Below are positions 17,749 to 26,026 of a stretch of 46,898 nt of DNA, one piece after another. A program made the position numbers and the translations under genes. The stretch is from Pseudomonas vlassakiae. GTDB taxonomy: Bacteria > Pseudomonadota > Gammaproteobacteria > Pseudomonadales > Pseudomonadaceae. The notes under the pieces are model-generated. The model was not told where the DNA came from. It saw only the letters and a list, made by a program, of their open reading frames with translations, and made no database searches. Positions within the stretch are counted from its first letter, which is position 1; every line of letters starts with the position of its first letter. The DNA is taken from the NCBI RefSeq assembly GCF_014269035.2, contig NZ_JABWRP020000031.1, forward strand, positions 1 through 46,898, given 5' to 3'.

Positions 17749-18138
17749 GTGGACCAGACACTCCAGGTACGGCAAGCTGCCGCCGACCTCGTCGCGGCCT
17801 TCGCCAGCAACGACACCGCCCGCTACTTCGCCTGTTTCAGCGAAGACGCCACCTTCCTCTTCCACACCTTGCCGCAACCGCTGCTGTCACGCCGTGCCTA
17901 TGAAGACCTCTGGGCCCAGTGGCAGGCCGAGGGTTTTGCCGTGCTCGGCTGTGAGTCGAGCAACGTGCAGGTGAGCCTGCAGGGCGACGTGGCAATCTTC
18001 ATGCATGACGTGGCCACGCACATCCGTCTTGCCGGTGAAGAGCACCAGCTGGCCGAGCGCGAGACCATCGTCTTCCGCCGTCACGGCGAGCAATGGCTGG
18101 CGTGCCACGAACACCTGTCGGTCGTGACCGCCGCCTGA
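17749..18138 (+). CDS. NTF2-like (SnoaL/YybH-type) protein
   Basis: A 129-residue cone-fold protein. The pattern of an N-terminal helix (RQAAADLVAAFASNDTARYF), then CFSEDATFLFH, and C-terminal strands with ERETIVFRRHGEQWLACHEHLSV is typical of the NTF2/SnoaL superfamily, whose members bind or transform small molecules. The GTG start at 17749 is preceded by GAGG at 8 bp. It heads a probable unit with the NCS1 permease (94 bp downstream) and the aldehyde dehydrogenase, suggesting a role in metabolism of an imported nitrogenous compound. The exact reaction is unknown. Confidence 0.82.
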   Translation: MDQTLQVRQAAADLVAAFASNDTARYFACFSEDATFLFHTLPQPLLSRRAYEDLWAQWQAEGFAVLGCESSNVQVSLQGDVAIFMHDVATHIRLAGEEHQLAERETIVFRRHGEQWLACHEHLSVVTAA

Positions 18139-18232
18139 TCCGAACTTACGCGGCCTTGCCGCACTGCCATCGCACCCACAAGAGGGCCCGCGCACCGCGA
18201 CGGGCCTACAACAACCGCGCTGGAGCATCACC

Positions 18233-19732
18233 ATGAGCCACTCGACCGGTATCGAGACCAACGGCGTCGAGCAGATCCCCGACGATCAACGCGACGCCTC
18301 CCCGCTGGACCTGTTCCGCCTGATCTTCGGCGGTGCCAATACCTTCGCGACTGCCGTACTGGGCAGCTTCCCGGTGCTGTTCGGGCTATCGTTCCAGGCC
18401 GGCGTCTGGGCGATCCTGCTCGGCGTCGGCGTCGGTGCGCTGATCCTCGCGCCGATGGGCCTGTTCGGTGCCCTCAACGGCACCAACAACGCGGTGTCGT
18501 CGGGCGCGCACTTTGGCGTGCACGGGCGCATCGTCGGCTCGTTCCTGTCACTGCTCACCGCCGTGGCGTTCTTTTCGCTGTCGGTGTGGAGCTCGGGTGA
18601 TGCCTTGGTTGGCGGCGCCAAACGCCTGGCCGGGCTGCCGGAGACCGACCTGACCCTGGGCCTGGCCTATGGCCTGTTCGCGGTGCTGGTGCTGGTGGTG
18701 TGCATCTTTGGCTTCCGCTTCATGCTGTGGGTCAACAAGATTGCCGTGTGGGCTTCGAGCCTGCTGTTCCTGCTGGGCATCTTCGCCTTCGCCGGGCCGT
18801 TCGACGCGGGCTTCGCCGGTAGCGTCAGCCTCAGCCAGCCGGGCTTTTGGGCGGCATTCGTCGGCGCGGCGATCCTGGCCATGAGCAACCCGGTGTCGTT
18901 CGGTGCCTTCCTCGGTGACTGGTCGCGCTACATCCCGCGGCAGACGCCAAAGTCACGCATCATGCTGGCCGTTATCGCCGCCCAGGTGGCCACGCTGATC
19001 CCGTTCCTGTTCGGCCTGTGCACCGCCACCCTGGTGGCCACCCAGGCGCCTGACTACATCGCCGCCAACAACTACGTCGGCGGCCTGCTGGCCGTGGCGC
19101 CGAGCTGGTTCTTCCTGCCGGTGTGCCTGATTGCGGTGATCGGCGGCATGTCCACCGGCACCACCGCGCTATATGGCACCGGCCTGGACATGTCCAGCGT
19201 GTTCCCACGCCTGCTCAGCCGCGCCGGTGCCACCTTGTTGATTGGCGTACTGGCCATCGCGTTCATCTTCATCGGCCGCTTCACGTTCAACCTGGTGCAA
19301 AGCGTGTCGACCTTCGCCGTGCTGATCATCACCTGCACTAGCCCCTGGATGGTGATCATGATCCTCGGCCTGATCACCCGCCGCGGCTTCTACCACGCAG
19401 ACGACCTGCAGGTGTTCACCCGCGGCCAGCGTGGCGGCCACTACTGGTTCCTGCATGGCTGGAACTGGCGCGGCATGGGCGCCTGGATCCCCAGCGCGGT
19501 GGTCGGCCTGTGCTTCGTCAACTTGCCAGGGCAGTTCGTCGGCCCGCTCGGCGACCTGGCCGGTGGTATCGACCTGAGCCTGCCGGTCACCCTGGGCCTG
19601 GCCGGCGTGCTGTACCTGCTGCTGCTCAACCTGTTCCCTGAACCTGCTGGCGTGTATGGCCCCAACGGCCCGCGCTGGGTGCGCTGCAAAAGCGCCCCGC
19701 ACACGCCGGTGACCACCGCCGAAATGGCCTGA
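18233..19732 (+). CDS. NCS1-family purine/cytosine-type permease
   Basis: A 499-residue inner-membrane transporter of the nucleobase:cation symporter-1 family (CodB-like). About 12 membrane segments are visible. LFRLIFGGANTFATAVLGSF and the segment around MSNPVSFGAFLGDWSRYIP match the conserved family regions, the latter being the substrate-binding helix area. Substrates in the family include cytosine, allantoin, hydantoins and thiamine precursors; I cannot say which applies here. The aldehyde dehydrogenase starts 13 bp after it, so the two are almost certainly cotranscribed. Confidence 0.9.
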   Translation: MSHSTGIETNGVEQIPDDQRDASPLDLFRLIFGGANTFATAVLGSFPVLFGLSFQAGVWAILLGVGVGALILAPMGLFGALNGTNNAVSSGAHFGVHGRIVGSFLSLLTAVAFFSLSVWSSGDALVGGAKRLAGLPETDLTLGLAYGLFAVLVLVVCIFGFRFMLWVNKIAVWASSLLFLLGIFAFAGPFDAGFAGSVSLSQPGFWAAFVGAAILAMSNPVSFGAFLGDWSRYIPRQTPKSRIMLAVIAAQVATLIPFLFGLCTATLVATQAPDYIAANNYVGGLLAVAPSWFFLPVCLIAVIGGMSTGTTALYGTGLDMSSVFPRLLSRAGATLLIGVLAIAFIFIGRFTFNLVQSVSTFAVLIITCTSPWMVIMILGLITRRGFYHADDLQVFTRGQRGGHYWFLHGWNWRGMGAWIPSAVVGLCFVNLPGQFVGPLGDLAGGIDLSLPVTLGLAGVLYLLLLNLFPEPAGVYGPNGPRWVRCKSAPHTPVTTAEMA

Positions 19733-19745
19733 CTGGATACCGACC

Positions 19746-21176
19746 ATGACCACTTCCCACTACATTGCCGGCCGCTGGGTCGAAGGCCACGGCAGCGACT
19801 GCATCAGCGTCAGCGAGCCTGCGCTGGGCTTGCCCTTCGCCGAACTGATGGCCGCCAGCGTGGCCCAGGTCGACCAGGCCGTGGCCGCCGCCCGTGACGC
19901 CCTGCCTGCCTGGAAAAAGGTCAGCGCCAGCACGCGTGCGGCCTTCCTGCGCGGCTTTGCCGAACAGCTCGGCGAGCGCCGCGAAGCACTGATCACCTTG
20001 CAGATGCGCAACAACGGCAAGCCGCGGCACGAGGCCGAGATCGACCTGGATGATGCGATCGCCACCTTCGCCTACTATGCCGAGTTGGCCGAACAACTGC
20101 CCTCGAAGAACCGTGACGTGCCATTGGCGGCAGCGGGCTACACCGCCCGCACCCGCCTGGAGCCGGTGGGCGTGGTCGGCCTGATCGTACCGTGGAACTT
20201 CCCGCTGGTGACCAGCGCCTGGAAGCTCGCCCCGGCCCTGGCAGCCGGTTGCACCGTGGTGCTCAAGCCGTCGGAAGTCACCCCGCTGATCGAGCAGACC
20301 TACGGCCAGATCGCCGACGCCCTGGGCCTGCCAGCCGGTGTGCTGAACATCGTCAACGGCAAGGCCGAGACCGGCGCTGCGCTGAGCAGCCACAACGGCC
20401 TCGACAAGCTGTCGTTCACCGGCAGCAACAGCGTCGGCAGCCAGGTGATGCGCAGCGCTTCGGCACAGTGCCGGCCAGTGACCCTGGAGCTCGGTGGCAA
20501 GTCGGCAATCGTGGTGTTCGACGATTGCGACCCGGACCAGGCGGTGGAATGGATTGTTGCCGGTATCACCTGGAACGCCGGGCAGATGTGCTCGGCCACC
20601 TCGCGCCTGCTGGTGCAGGACGGCATTGCCGACACATTGCTGCCGCGCCTGCAAGCTGCATTGCAAAAACTGCGAGTCGGTAACCCGCTGACCGAAGAAG
20701 TCGACATGGGGCCGCTGACCAGCCAGGCGCAGTGGCTGAAGGTTGCCAGCTACTTCGCGACAGCACGCGAAGAGGGCCTGCAGTGCCTGGCCGGTGGGCA
20801 GGCGCTGGACCGTGAGGGCTGGTTCGTGAGCCCGACGCTGTACACCGATGTGCCGAAGGACAGCCGCCTGTGGAGCGAGGAGATCTTTGGCCCGGTGCTG
20901 TGCGCGCGTCGTTTTGCCACTGAAGCGCAGGCCATTGCCGAGGCCAACGACAGCCGCTTCGGGCTGGTCGCCACGGTCTGCTCCGCCGACCTGGAACGCG
21001 CCGAGCGCGTGGCCGATGCGCTGGAAGTCGGGCATGTGTGGATCAACTCGGTGCAGGCGGTGTTCGTCGAGACGTCTTGGGGCGGCACCAAGGGCAGCGG
21101 CATTGGGCGGGAGCTGGGGCCTTGGGGGTTGTCGGGGTACCAGTCGGTGAAGCATGTGACTCGGTGTTTGGGGTGA
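19746..21176 (+). CDS. NAD(P)-dependent aldehyde dehydrogenase
   Basis: A 476-residue ALDH-superfamily enzyme oxidising an aldehyde to the acid. All key residues are present: the PWNFPL Asn near residue 150, the general base Glu in LELGGKSA near residue 250, and the catalytic Cys in NAGQMCSATSRLL near residue 284. The EEIFGPV motif follows near 379. It is closest in feel to betaine-aldehyde or aminoaldehyde dehydrogenases. It lies 13 bp after the NCS1 permease, suggesting it works on a product derived from the transported compound. No terminator with a T-run follows, only an inverted repeat. Confidence 0.93.
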   Translation: MTTSHYIAGRWVEGHGSDCISVSEPALGLPFAELMAASVAQVDQAVAAARDALPAWKKVSASTRAAFLRGFAEQLGERREALITLQMRNNGKPRHEAEIDLDDAIATFAYYAELAEQLPSKNRDVPLAAAGYTARTRLEPVGVVGLIVPWNFPLVTSAWKLAPALAAGCTVVLKPSEVTPLIEQTYGQIADALGLPAGVLNIVNGKAETGAALSSHNGLDKLSFTGSNSVGSQVMRSASAQCRPVTLELGGKSAIVVFDDCDPDQAVEWIVAGITWNAGQMCSATSRLLVQDGIADTLLPRLQAALQKLRVGNPLTEEVDMGPLTSQAQWLKVASYFATAREEGLQCLAGGQALDREGWFVSPTLYTDVPKDSRLWSEEIFGPVLCARRFATEAQAIAEANDSRFGLVATVCSADLERAERVADALEVGHVWINSVQAVFVETSWGGTKGSGIGRELGPWGLSGYQSVKHVTRCLG

Positions 21177-21203
21177 TGGCCGGCAGGTGCTTGCCACAAG
21201 ATT

Positions 21204-21261
21204 TTCAGCGCCTGTGAGATCGAGCGCCGCGCGGGCGGCGCTCGATCTCATAGGCGCTGAA
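21204..21261. repeat. 27-bp inverted repeat
   Basis: Arms 21204-21230 and 21235-21261 are complementary with one mismatch, around a 4-base loop. Part of the arm (GAGATCGAGCGCCGC) recurs in the large repeat at 21949-22209. There is no T-run, so it looks like a dispersed intergenic repeat rather than a classical terminator of the aldehyde dehydrogenase gene. Confidence 0.85.
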
Positions 21262-21376
21262 CTTCTCATGGCGAACACATGGCGGCCCTCCCCCAATCCC
21301 CAGCCATACATCCCCAAGCATTCCCCTCGTAAGAAAATTCCCAACCTGAAACCAAATGCTTCAAGAGCAACCTGCT

Positions 21377-21653
21377 TGGGAATTATCCTACGCACTGCGC
21401 TGCCGTTTCTCTGTTGTCGATGTTAAGCATCAGGGCTAATTTCCCCGTGTCGCCACAAACAGGCGATTGGGTGTGAGAGCCCAGCTTGATTAGAGAATCA
21501 GTGCTGCTATGGCGGCTGTACGCGGGCAGGCTTTTAGCCTGGCCGGGTTTTGCTGACTCTACCGGACTCTCACCCCGCGTACGGCTGCCACCCTCATTCC
21601 GTGAGAGGAATGTTGGCGGTGGCTCTTTCGAGACGAATAGAGAGAGTCATGCA
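21377..21653 (+). promoter_or_regulatory. Conserved structured leader of DUF3077 copy B
   Basis: The leader starts with the dyad TGGGAATTATCCTA (21377-21390), whose TTGGGAATT is itself an inverted copy of AATTCCCAA at 21336-21344. Then follow the stem TCGCC/GGCGA (21450-21454, 21462-21466), the hairpin TTGGG/CCCAG with loop TGTGAGAG (21467-21484), and CAGGCT-TTT-AGCCTG (21527-21541). CTCTCAC (21567-21573), GTGAGAG (21601-21607) and a GAGAGAG ribosome-site region come last. Stems differ in sequence from copy A but remain paired. A structured regulatory RNA is inferred. Confidence 0.65.
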
Positions 21654-21920
21654 ATGAAAAAAGTAGTCCCCGATCCACCCGCCAAAACCTCTCCCCGCGC
21701 GTTCTACACAATCAACAACGACATGCCCTCGCCCGAGGCCCTATTGTACGTTTCCCAATTGCTGCGCGGCATCGAAGACACACTGGACGAATACATCTGC
21801 GGCAATGCCGGCGAGCCTGGCATCGGGATGTTGGTCAACACCGTGCACAACGTGCAGATGGCCAGGGCGTTGAATGAGCTAGTCCTATTGCGGGATGTAG
21901 GGGAAATCACCTGGCATTGA
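21654..21920 (+). CDS. DUF3077-type small protein, copy B
   Basis: An 88-residue protein starting MKKVVPDPPAK, paralogous to the gene at 7509-7775. The shared core runs from FYTIN to the C-terminal GEITWH. The function is unknown. I chose the ATG at 21654; an ATG five bases earlier is out of frame and meets a stop at once, and the in-frame extension to 21486 runs through the conserved leader. Inverted repeats lie on both sides (21204-21261 and 21949-22209), isolating the gene and its leader from neighbouring operons. Confidence 0.88.
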   Translation: MKKVVPDPPAKTSPRAFYTINNDMPSPEALLYVSQLLRGIEDTLDEYICGNAGEPGIGMLVNTVHNVQMARALNELVLLRDVGEITWH

Positions 21921-21948
21921 AGCTGCCCGCCACAACATCTTTGTCGCT

Positions 21949-22209
21949 TATGAGATCGAGCGCCGCCCGCGCGGCGCATCGCGGATAAATCCGCTCCTAC
22001 ATCTGTTTCGGGCCAATCTTTCCTGTGAAGCCAACAGGGACCGCCTTGTTGGCATGGCGATGCATCTCGGTGGGCGCTGATGCTGCTCCACCTGTCTTCA
22101 GTCATGCACCAAGGCGGGCAGCCTGACTGGCACAGGACAGACTGGCCCGAAACAGATGTAGGAGCGGATTTATCCGCGATGCGCCGCGCGGGCGGCGCTC
22201 GATCTCATA
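21949..22209. repeat. Perfect 67-bp inverted repeat with 127-bp core
   Basis: Arms 21949-22015 and 22143-22209 are exact reverse complements. Each contains the GAGATCGAGCGCCGC motif also present at 21204 and a REP-like core GCGGATAAATCCGCTCCTAC. The 127-bp core has further pairing potential: TCCTGTG with CACAGGA next to the arms, and CCGCCTTG with CAAGGCGG further in, so the whole 261 bp can fold as one long cruciform or hairpin. No gene is seen within it. Confidence 0.93.
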
Positions 22210-22318
22210 GGCGCTGAAACATTCAAGGCGAACATACGGCGACCCAGTGACTTTCCCTCCCCCTCCCGAAGTCCCACTCCCTGGTACCCCCACAATCACA
22301 ACACCAGGCCGGACCACC

Positions 22319-23536
22319 ATGCACCCTCAACGCACCGCCTTGCACAACGAGTTGCACGCCCGCCCGTCGCTGTATTTCGACGGCCCGGCGCATGTCTTCC
22401 ACCTGGCACTGCTCGGCGGCGATGCCGCTTGCGCCGCGCTGCTGCAACGCTGCTGCCCGAATGCGATCGACGCCGAGGCCGCCCAGGGCATCACCCGCCT
22501 GGATGGCCACCCGTTCAAGTGGGAACGGCACACCGAGTTCTTCACCCTGACCCTGGTGGTGCCATGCTCTGCCGCCGACACCGAATGGCAGGCGCTACCG
22601 CCGGTGCTGGCCGAGGCCATCGCGCCGCAGGCGGCCCAGGTGATCAACGCCGTGCAAGTGCTGGTGCGCGACGAACAGGGCCTCGACCTGCCCCACTACG
22701 GTTTCAAGGACCCGTGCGGCTCTTGCGTCGGCGGTGGCGATGCAGTGGTGTGGAGCGATTTTCGCCTGACCGAGGATGGCACCAACCGCTTCCTGTTCAT
22801 CAACCGGCGCCTCAATGCCTACCGCCAAGGCCGGATGATCCGCCGTCTGCTGGAGATCGAGACCTACCGCATGATGGCTTCGCTGACCCTGACCACGGCC
22901 AAGGCCCTGAGCCAGGAACTGGATGGCTTCGACAAGACCCTGGTGCAACTGTCGGAACGCAGCGCCGGCGGTGATGGCCATGATTCCAAGGCTTTGCTCG
23001 AAGCCATCGCCCACCTGTCGCGCCAGGTGGTCAGCCGCACGGTGAAGACCCGTCATCGCTTCGGTGCCACCCAGGCCTATGCGCAGCTGGTGTTCGAACG
23101 GCTGGGCGAACTGCGCGAGAGCCATGTCGGTGATTGCCAGCGTCTGGGGGTGTTCATCGAACGCCGCTTCAAGCCGACCGTACGTTATTGCGCGGCCACT
23201 GAGCAGCGGCTGGAGCAACTGGCGAAGAACGTCGCCAACCTGGGCGACCTGCTGCAGGCGCGGGTGCAGGTGGAGATGGAAGAGCAGAATGCCGGGATCT
23301 TGCGCAGCCTCAATGCCCGTGCCGATGCCCAAGTAAAGATTCAGCGGGCGGTGGAGGGGTTATCGATCATCGCCATCACCTATTACCTGCTGAACCTGTT
23401 CAAGCTGCTGTATGGCGGGCTGAATGTGCTGGGGATGGGGTTGACGGCACGGGATGCGCTAATGGGAATGGCTCCCCCGGTGCTGCTGGTACTGCTGGTG
23501 ATTCTGATGCGAATCAGGCAGGCCAAGCAGCACTGA
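22319..23536 (+). CDS. DUF3422 family membrane protein
   Basis: A 405-residue protein with the DUF3422 hallmark HPQRTALHNELHARP at the N-terminus, a long mostly soluble helical body, and two hydrophobic segments at the C-terminus (about residues 352-374 and 385-401) that would anchor it in the inner membrane with the bulk in the cytoplasm. The family function is unknown. I chose the ATG at 22319 because it starts right before the conserved motif; the upstream frame is Pro/Thr-rich and unsupported. It converges on the channel gene at 23568. Confidence 0.9.
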   Translation: MHPQRTALHNELHARPSLYFDGPAHVFHLALLGGDAACAALLQRCCPNAIDAEAAQGITRLDGHPFKWERHTEFFTLTLVVPCSAADTEWQALPPVLAEAIAPQAAQVINAVQVLVRDEQGLDLPHYGFKDPCGSCVGGGDAVVWSDFRLTEDGTNRFLFINRRLNAYRQGRMIRRLLEIETYRMMASLTLTTAKALSQELDGFDKTLVQLSERSAGGDGHDSKALLEAIAHLSRQVVSRTVKTRHRFGATQAYAQLVFERLGELRESHVGDCQRLGVFIERRFKPTVRYCAATEQRLEQLAKNVANLGDLLQARVQVEMEEQNAGILRSLNARADAQVKIQRAVEGLSIIAITYYLLNLFKLLYGGLNVLGMGLTARDALMGMAPPVLLVLLVILMRIRQAKQH

Positions 23537-23540
23537 ATGC

Positions 23541-23561
23541 GGGGGCGCGCTGTGCGCCCCC
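23541..23561. terminator. GC-rich hairpin between convergent genes
   Basis: An 8-bp stem GGGGGCGC/GCGCCCCC with a 5-nt loop lies between the convergent DUF3422 and channel genes. It lacks a T-run on either strand, so bidirectional termination is only likely, not certain. Confidence 0.5.
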
Positions 23562-23567
23562 GACTAT

Positions 23568-25970
23568 TCACACCGACGCGTCAGCCGGGCGCGAGCCTTC
23601 CTGCACCAGCACCATGCTCTGCGGCGAAGACAGGGCAATGCCTTCATCGCGCAGGCGGCCAAGAATGGTGAACAGCAAGTCGCTACGGGCGCCCGACACC
23701 TGCCGCGGCCCCGCCACATAGCCACTCACACCAATGACCATGCCTGCGGAAGTCAGGTCCTTGAAGGTCACCGAGCAAGCTGGTGCATCGAGGATTGCCT
23801 CATGCTCGCGATAGGCCGCCAACAGCAGATCACGTACAAGGTTGGCATCGGTCTCCAATGGCAAGGTCAGGGTGATACCCACCACGCCCAGGGCATTGCC
23901 CATGGTCACGTTGCGCACGTTCTGCGAGATGAATTGCGAGTTGGGCACGATCACCGTGGAACGGTCGGACATCTGGATCTCGGTGGCGCGCACGTTGATC
24001 CGGCGGATATCGCCTTCGACCCCGGCCAGGCTCACCCAGTCGCCCACCTTGACCGGGCGTTCGGTGAGCAGGATCAGGCCCGAAATGAAGTTCTGCACAA
24101 TCTGCTGCAAGCCGAAACCGATACCGACCGACAGCGCACTGACCACCCAGGTCAGGCTGGTCAGGTTGATGTGCAGGGTCGACATCACCAGCATGGCCAG
24201 GAAAATGAAGCCGAGGTAACCGACCAAGGTCACCAGCGAGGCGCGCATGCCGGCGTCCATGTCGGTTTCCGGCAGCAGTCGCTCGCTCAGCCAGCGCTTC
24301 ACCACGCGGATGGCGAACAGGCCGCCGAACAAGATCAGCACCGCCAGCAGGATGTCCTGCGGCACGATGTTGAGGTTGCCGAGCAACTTGCCACCGGTGC
24401 CGTCCCAGTCACCCAGGCTCAGCAGCAGCTCGCCGGGGCTGGTGCCCGACGGCATCAGCGCCAGCAGGATTGCCAGGAACAACAGCACCGTGCGGCTGAT
24501 ACCAACAAGGATGGTGCTGGCCTGGGCCTGGTGGCGTGGCGCCAGGCCCAGGGTCGAGGCGAGTGCCAGACCGCCCGGTTGGCGAGGCGACAGCAGGGCT
24601 TCGCAGAGGTCGCTGAGGAACGTGGTGAGCAGGTAGGCACACACCGCCACCACGCTGATCCACAACAGCTTGGCCGTGAGGAAGTAGGCCAGGGTCAGGT
24701 AGCCAGCGAGCAGTGCCAGCACGATCAGCCCGACCCACACCACGGTCACGAACGGGATCAGCCCGGCCCAGCCAGCCGGGCGCTCCAGGTTGTGCTTTCT
24801 CAGGGTGCGGCGGTAGCGCAGCAGTGCCACCGTGAAGATCGCTGCCACCACCAGCGCGGTCAGGCCATTGGTGGCCACGGTCAGCGCCAGGCTGGTGCCG
24901 ATCACGCTGTTGATGCGCTCCATGGTCAGCATGACCATCAGCGCCAGCGCCAACAGCTTGGGGAACCAGCCAAGGGCGCTGGCCACTTCGTCGTGAATCG
25001 GCGGCAGGCGCCAGGACGGACGCTGCAGCATCAGCATGGCGCGGCCCAGGCCAGTGATGAAGGCGCTGAACACCACCAGGGTGAGGAAGTGATTGGTCAG
25101 GCTAGCGACGTCGGAGCCGAGCTCCGAGCTGCTTTCCAGGCCCCAGCGCAGCAGCGAAACGGAACCGGAGATGGTGCCCAGGGTAGCCAGGCTCACGCTC
25201 AGGGCCAGGGCGCTGCGCCGCAAGCGGCCTTCTGGCAGGCGGTGCACCATGATGCTGGCCAGCATACGCTCCAACAGCCCGCGCACCACAGTCCATACCA
25301 GGATCGCCGCCACCAGGCTGGTGATGAAGAACCAGCGATGTTCGGCACTCAAGGCACTGCCGACAGCATCGGTGGCCTCCTCGCGCAGATCGCGCAAGCG
25401 CGCTACGTCGTCCGAGGTGGGGCGGATCAGGCTCTGCCAGAACGCCGGGCTCAACGGCGTCGTGGCTCGGCTGAGGATTTGCGAGTTGAACTGGCTACGG
25501 CGCAGGTTGACGATTTGCGTGGACAGGTCGCGGGCCGATTGAGTCAACTTGGCTGCCTGTTCCTGCTCGGCAACCAACGCCTTTTTCTCGTCAGCCAACT
25601 GCTGGCGCTGACGGGTCAGCACTTCGGCTTCTTCCGGCTGCACCGGGCCGAGCACCTTGAGCTTGTCGTCGAGCTTTTCAACATCTGCACTGCGCAAGGC
25701 ACTCAACGCTTCGGCCTGGCGTTGTACCTGCACGGCGGACAGGCGCAACTGCGACAGCAGGTCGTCGTTGGCATTGCTGGTAACGCCCTGGCGGATCTGG
25801 TCGAGCCGATCGCTCAGTTGCTCGTAGCTGGCATTTTCGTCCAGCACCGGTACTTCCGCCGCTGCCAGGCTGGAAACCGGCGTGGCCGGTGCCGACCAGG
25901 CCGGCGTGGTCAGCGACAGCAGCAGGGCCATGACGCCCAGGTAGAATCGGGCAAGGCTGACACGCCTCAT
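23568..25970 (-). CDS. Large MscS-family mechanosensitive channel (DUF3772)
   Basis: An 800-residue protein with an N-terminal signal peptide (residues 1-27, ending around PAWSA), a periplasmic coiled-coil-rich region to about 190 (DUF3772-like), about ten membrane segments, and a C-terminal MscS domain (LSVGIGFGLQQIVQNFISGL, then ERPVKVGDWVSL and VPNSQFISQNVRN). Such channels release solutes on hypo-osmotic shock. I chose the ATG at 25970, which has AGAGGA 7 bp upstream and puts the signal peptide at the start, over the one at 25991. It is longer than MscS (about 286 residues) and shorter than MscK. Confidence 0.92.
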   Translation of the reverse strand: MRRVSLARFYLGVMALLLSLTTPAWSAPATPVSSLAAAEVPVLDENASYEQLSDRLDQIRQGVTSNANDDLLSQLRLSAVQVQRQAEALSALRSADVEKLDDKLKVLGPVQPEEAEVLTRQRQQLADEKKALVAEQEQAAKLTQSARDLSTQIVNLRRSQFNSQILSRATTPLSPAFWQSLIRPTSDDVARLRDLREEATDAVGSALSAEHRWFFITSLVAAILVWTVVRGLLERMLASIMVHRLPEGRLRRSALALSVSLATLGTISGSVSLLRWGLESSSELGSDVASLTNHFLTLVVFSAFITGLGRAMLMLQRPSWRLPPIHDEVASALGWFPKLLALALMVMLTMERINSVIGTSLALTVATNGLTALVVAAIFTVALLRYRRTLRKHNLERPAGWAGLIPFVTVVWVGLIVLALLAGYLTLAYFLTAKLLWISVVAVCAYLLTTFLSDLCEALLSPRQPGGLALASTLGLAPRHQAQASTILVGISRTVLLFLAILLALMPSGTSPGELLLSLGDWDGTGGKLLGNLNIVPQDILLAVLILFGGLFAIRVVKRWLSERLLPETDMDAGMRASLVTLVGYLGFIFLAMLVMSTLHINLTSLTWVVSALSVGIGFGLQQIVQNFISGLILLTERPVKVGDWVSLAGVEGDIRRINVRATEIQMSDRSTVIVPNSQFISQNVRNVTMGNALGVVGITLTLPLETDANLVRDLLLAAYREHEAILDAPACSVTFKDLTSAGMVIGVSGYVAGPRQVSGARSDLLFTILGRLRDEGIALSSPQSMVLVQEGSRPADASV

Positions 25971-26026
25971 CGAATGTTCCTCTTTACACATCGAACTGGC
26001 GGGGGATTCTACGCGGCTTCCGGCAA

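Noticed and set aside
21204..21261. Terminator of the aldehyde dehydrogenase gene
   Set aside because: The stem is strong but has no T-run, and its sequence recurs in the repeat at 21949-22209, so it is listed as a repeat.
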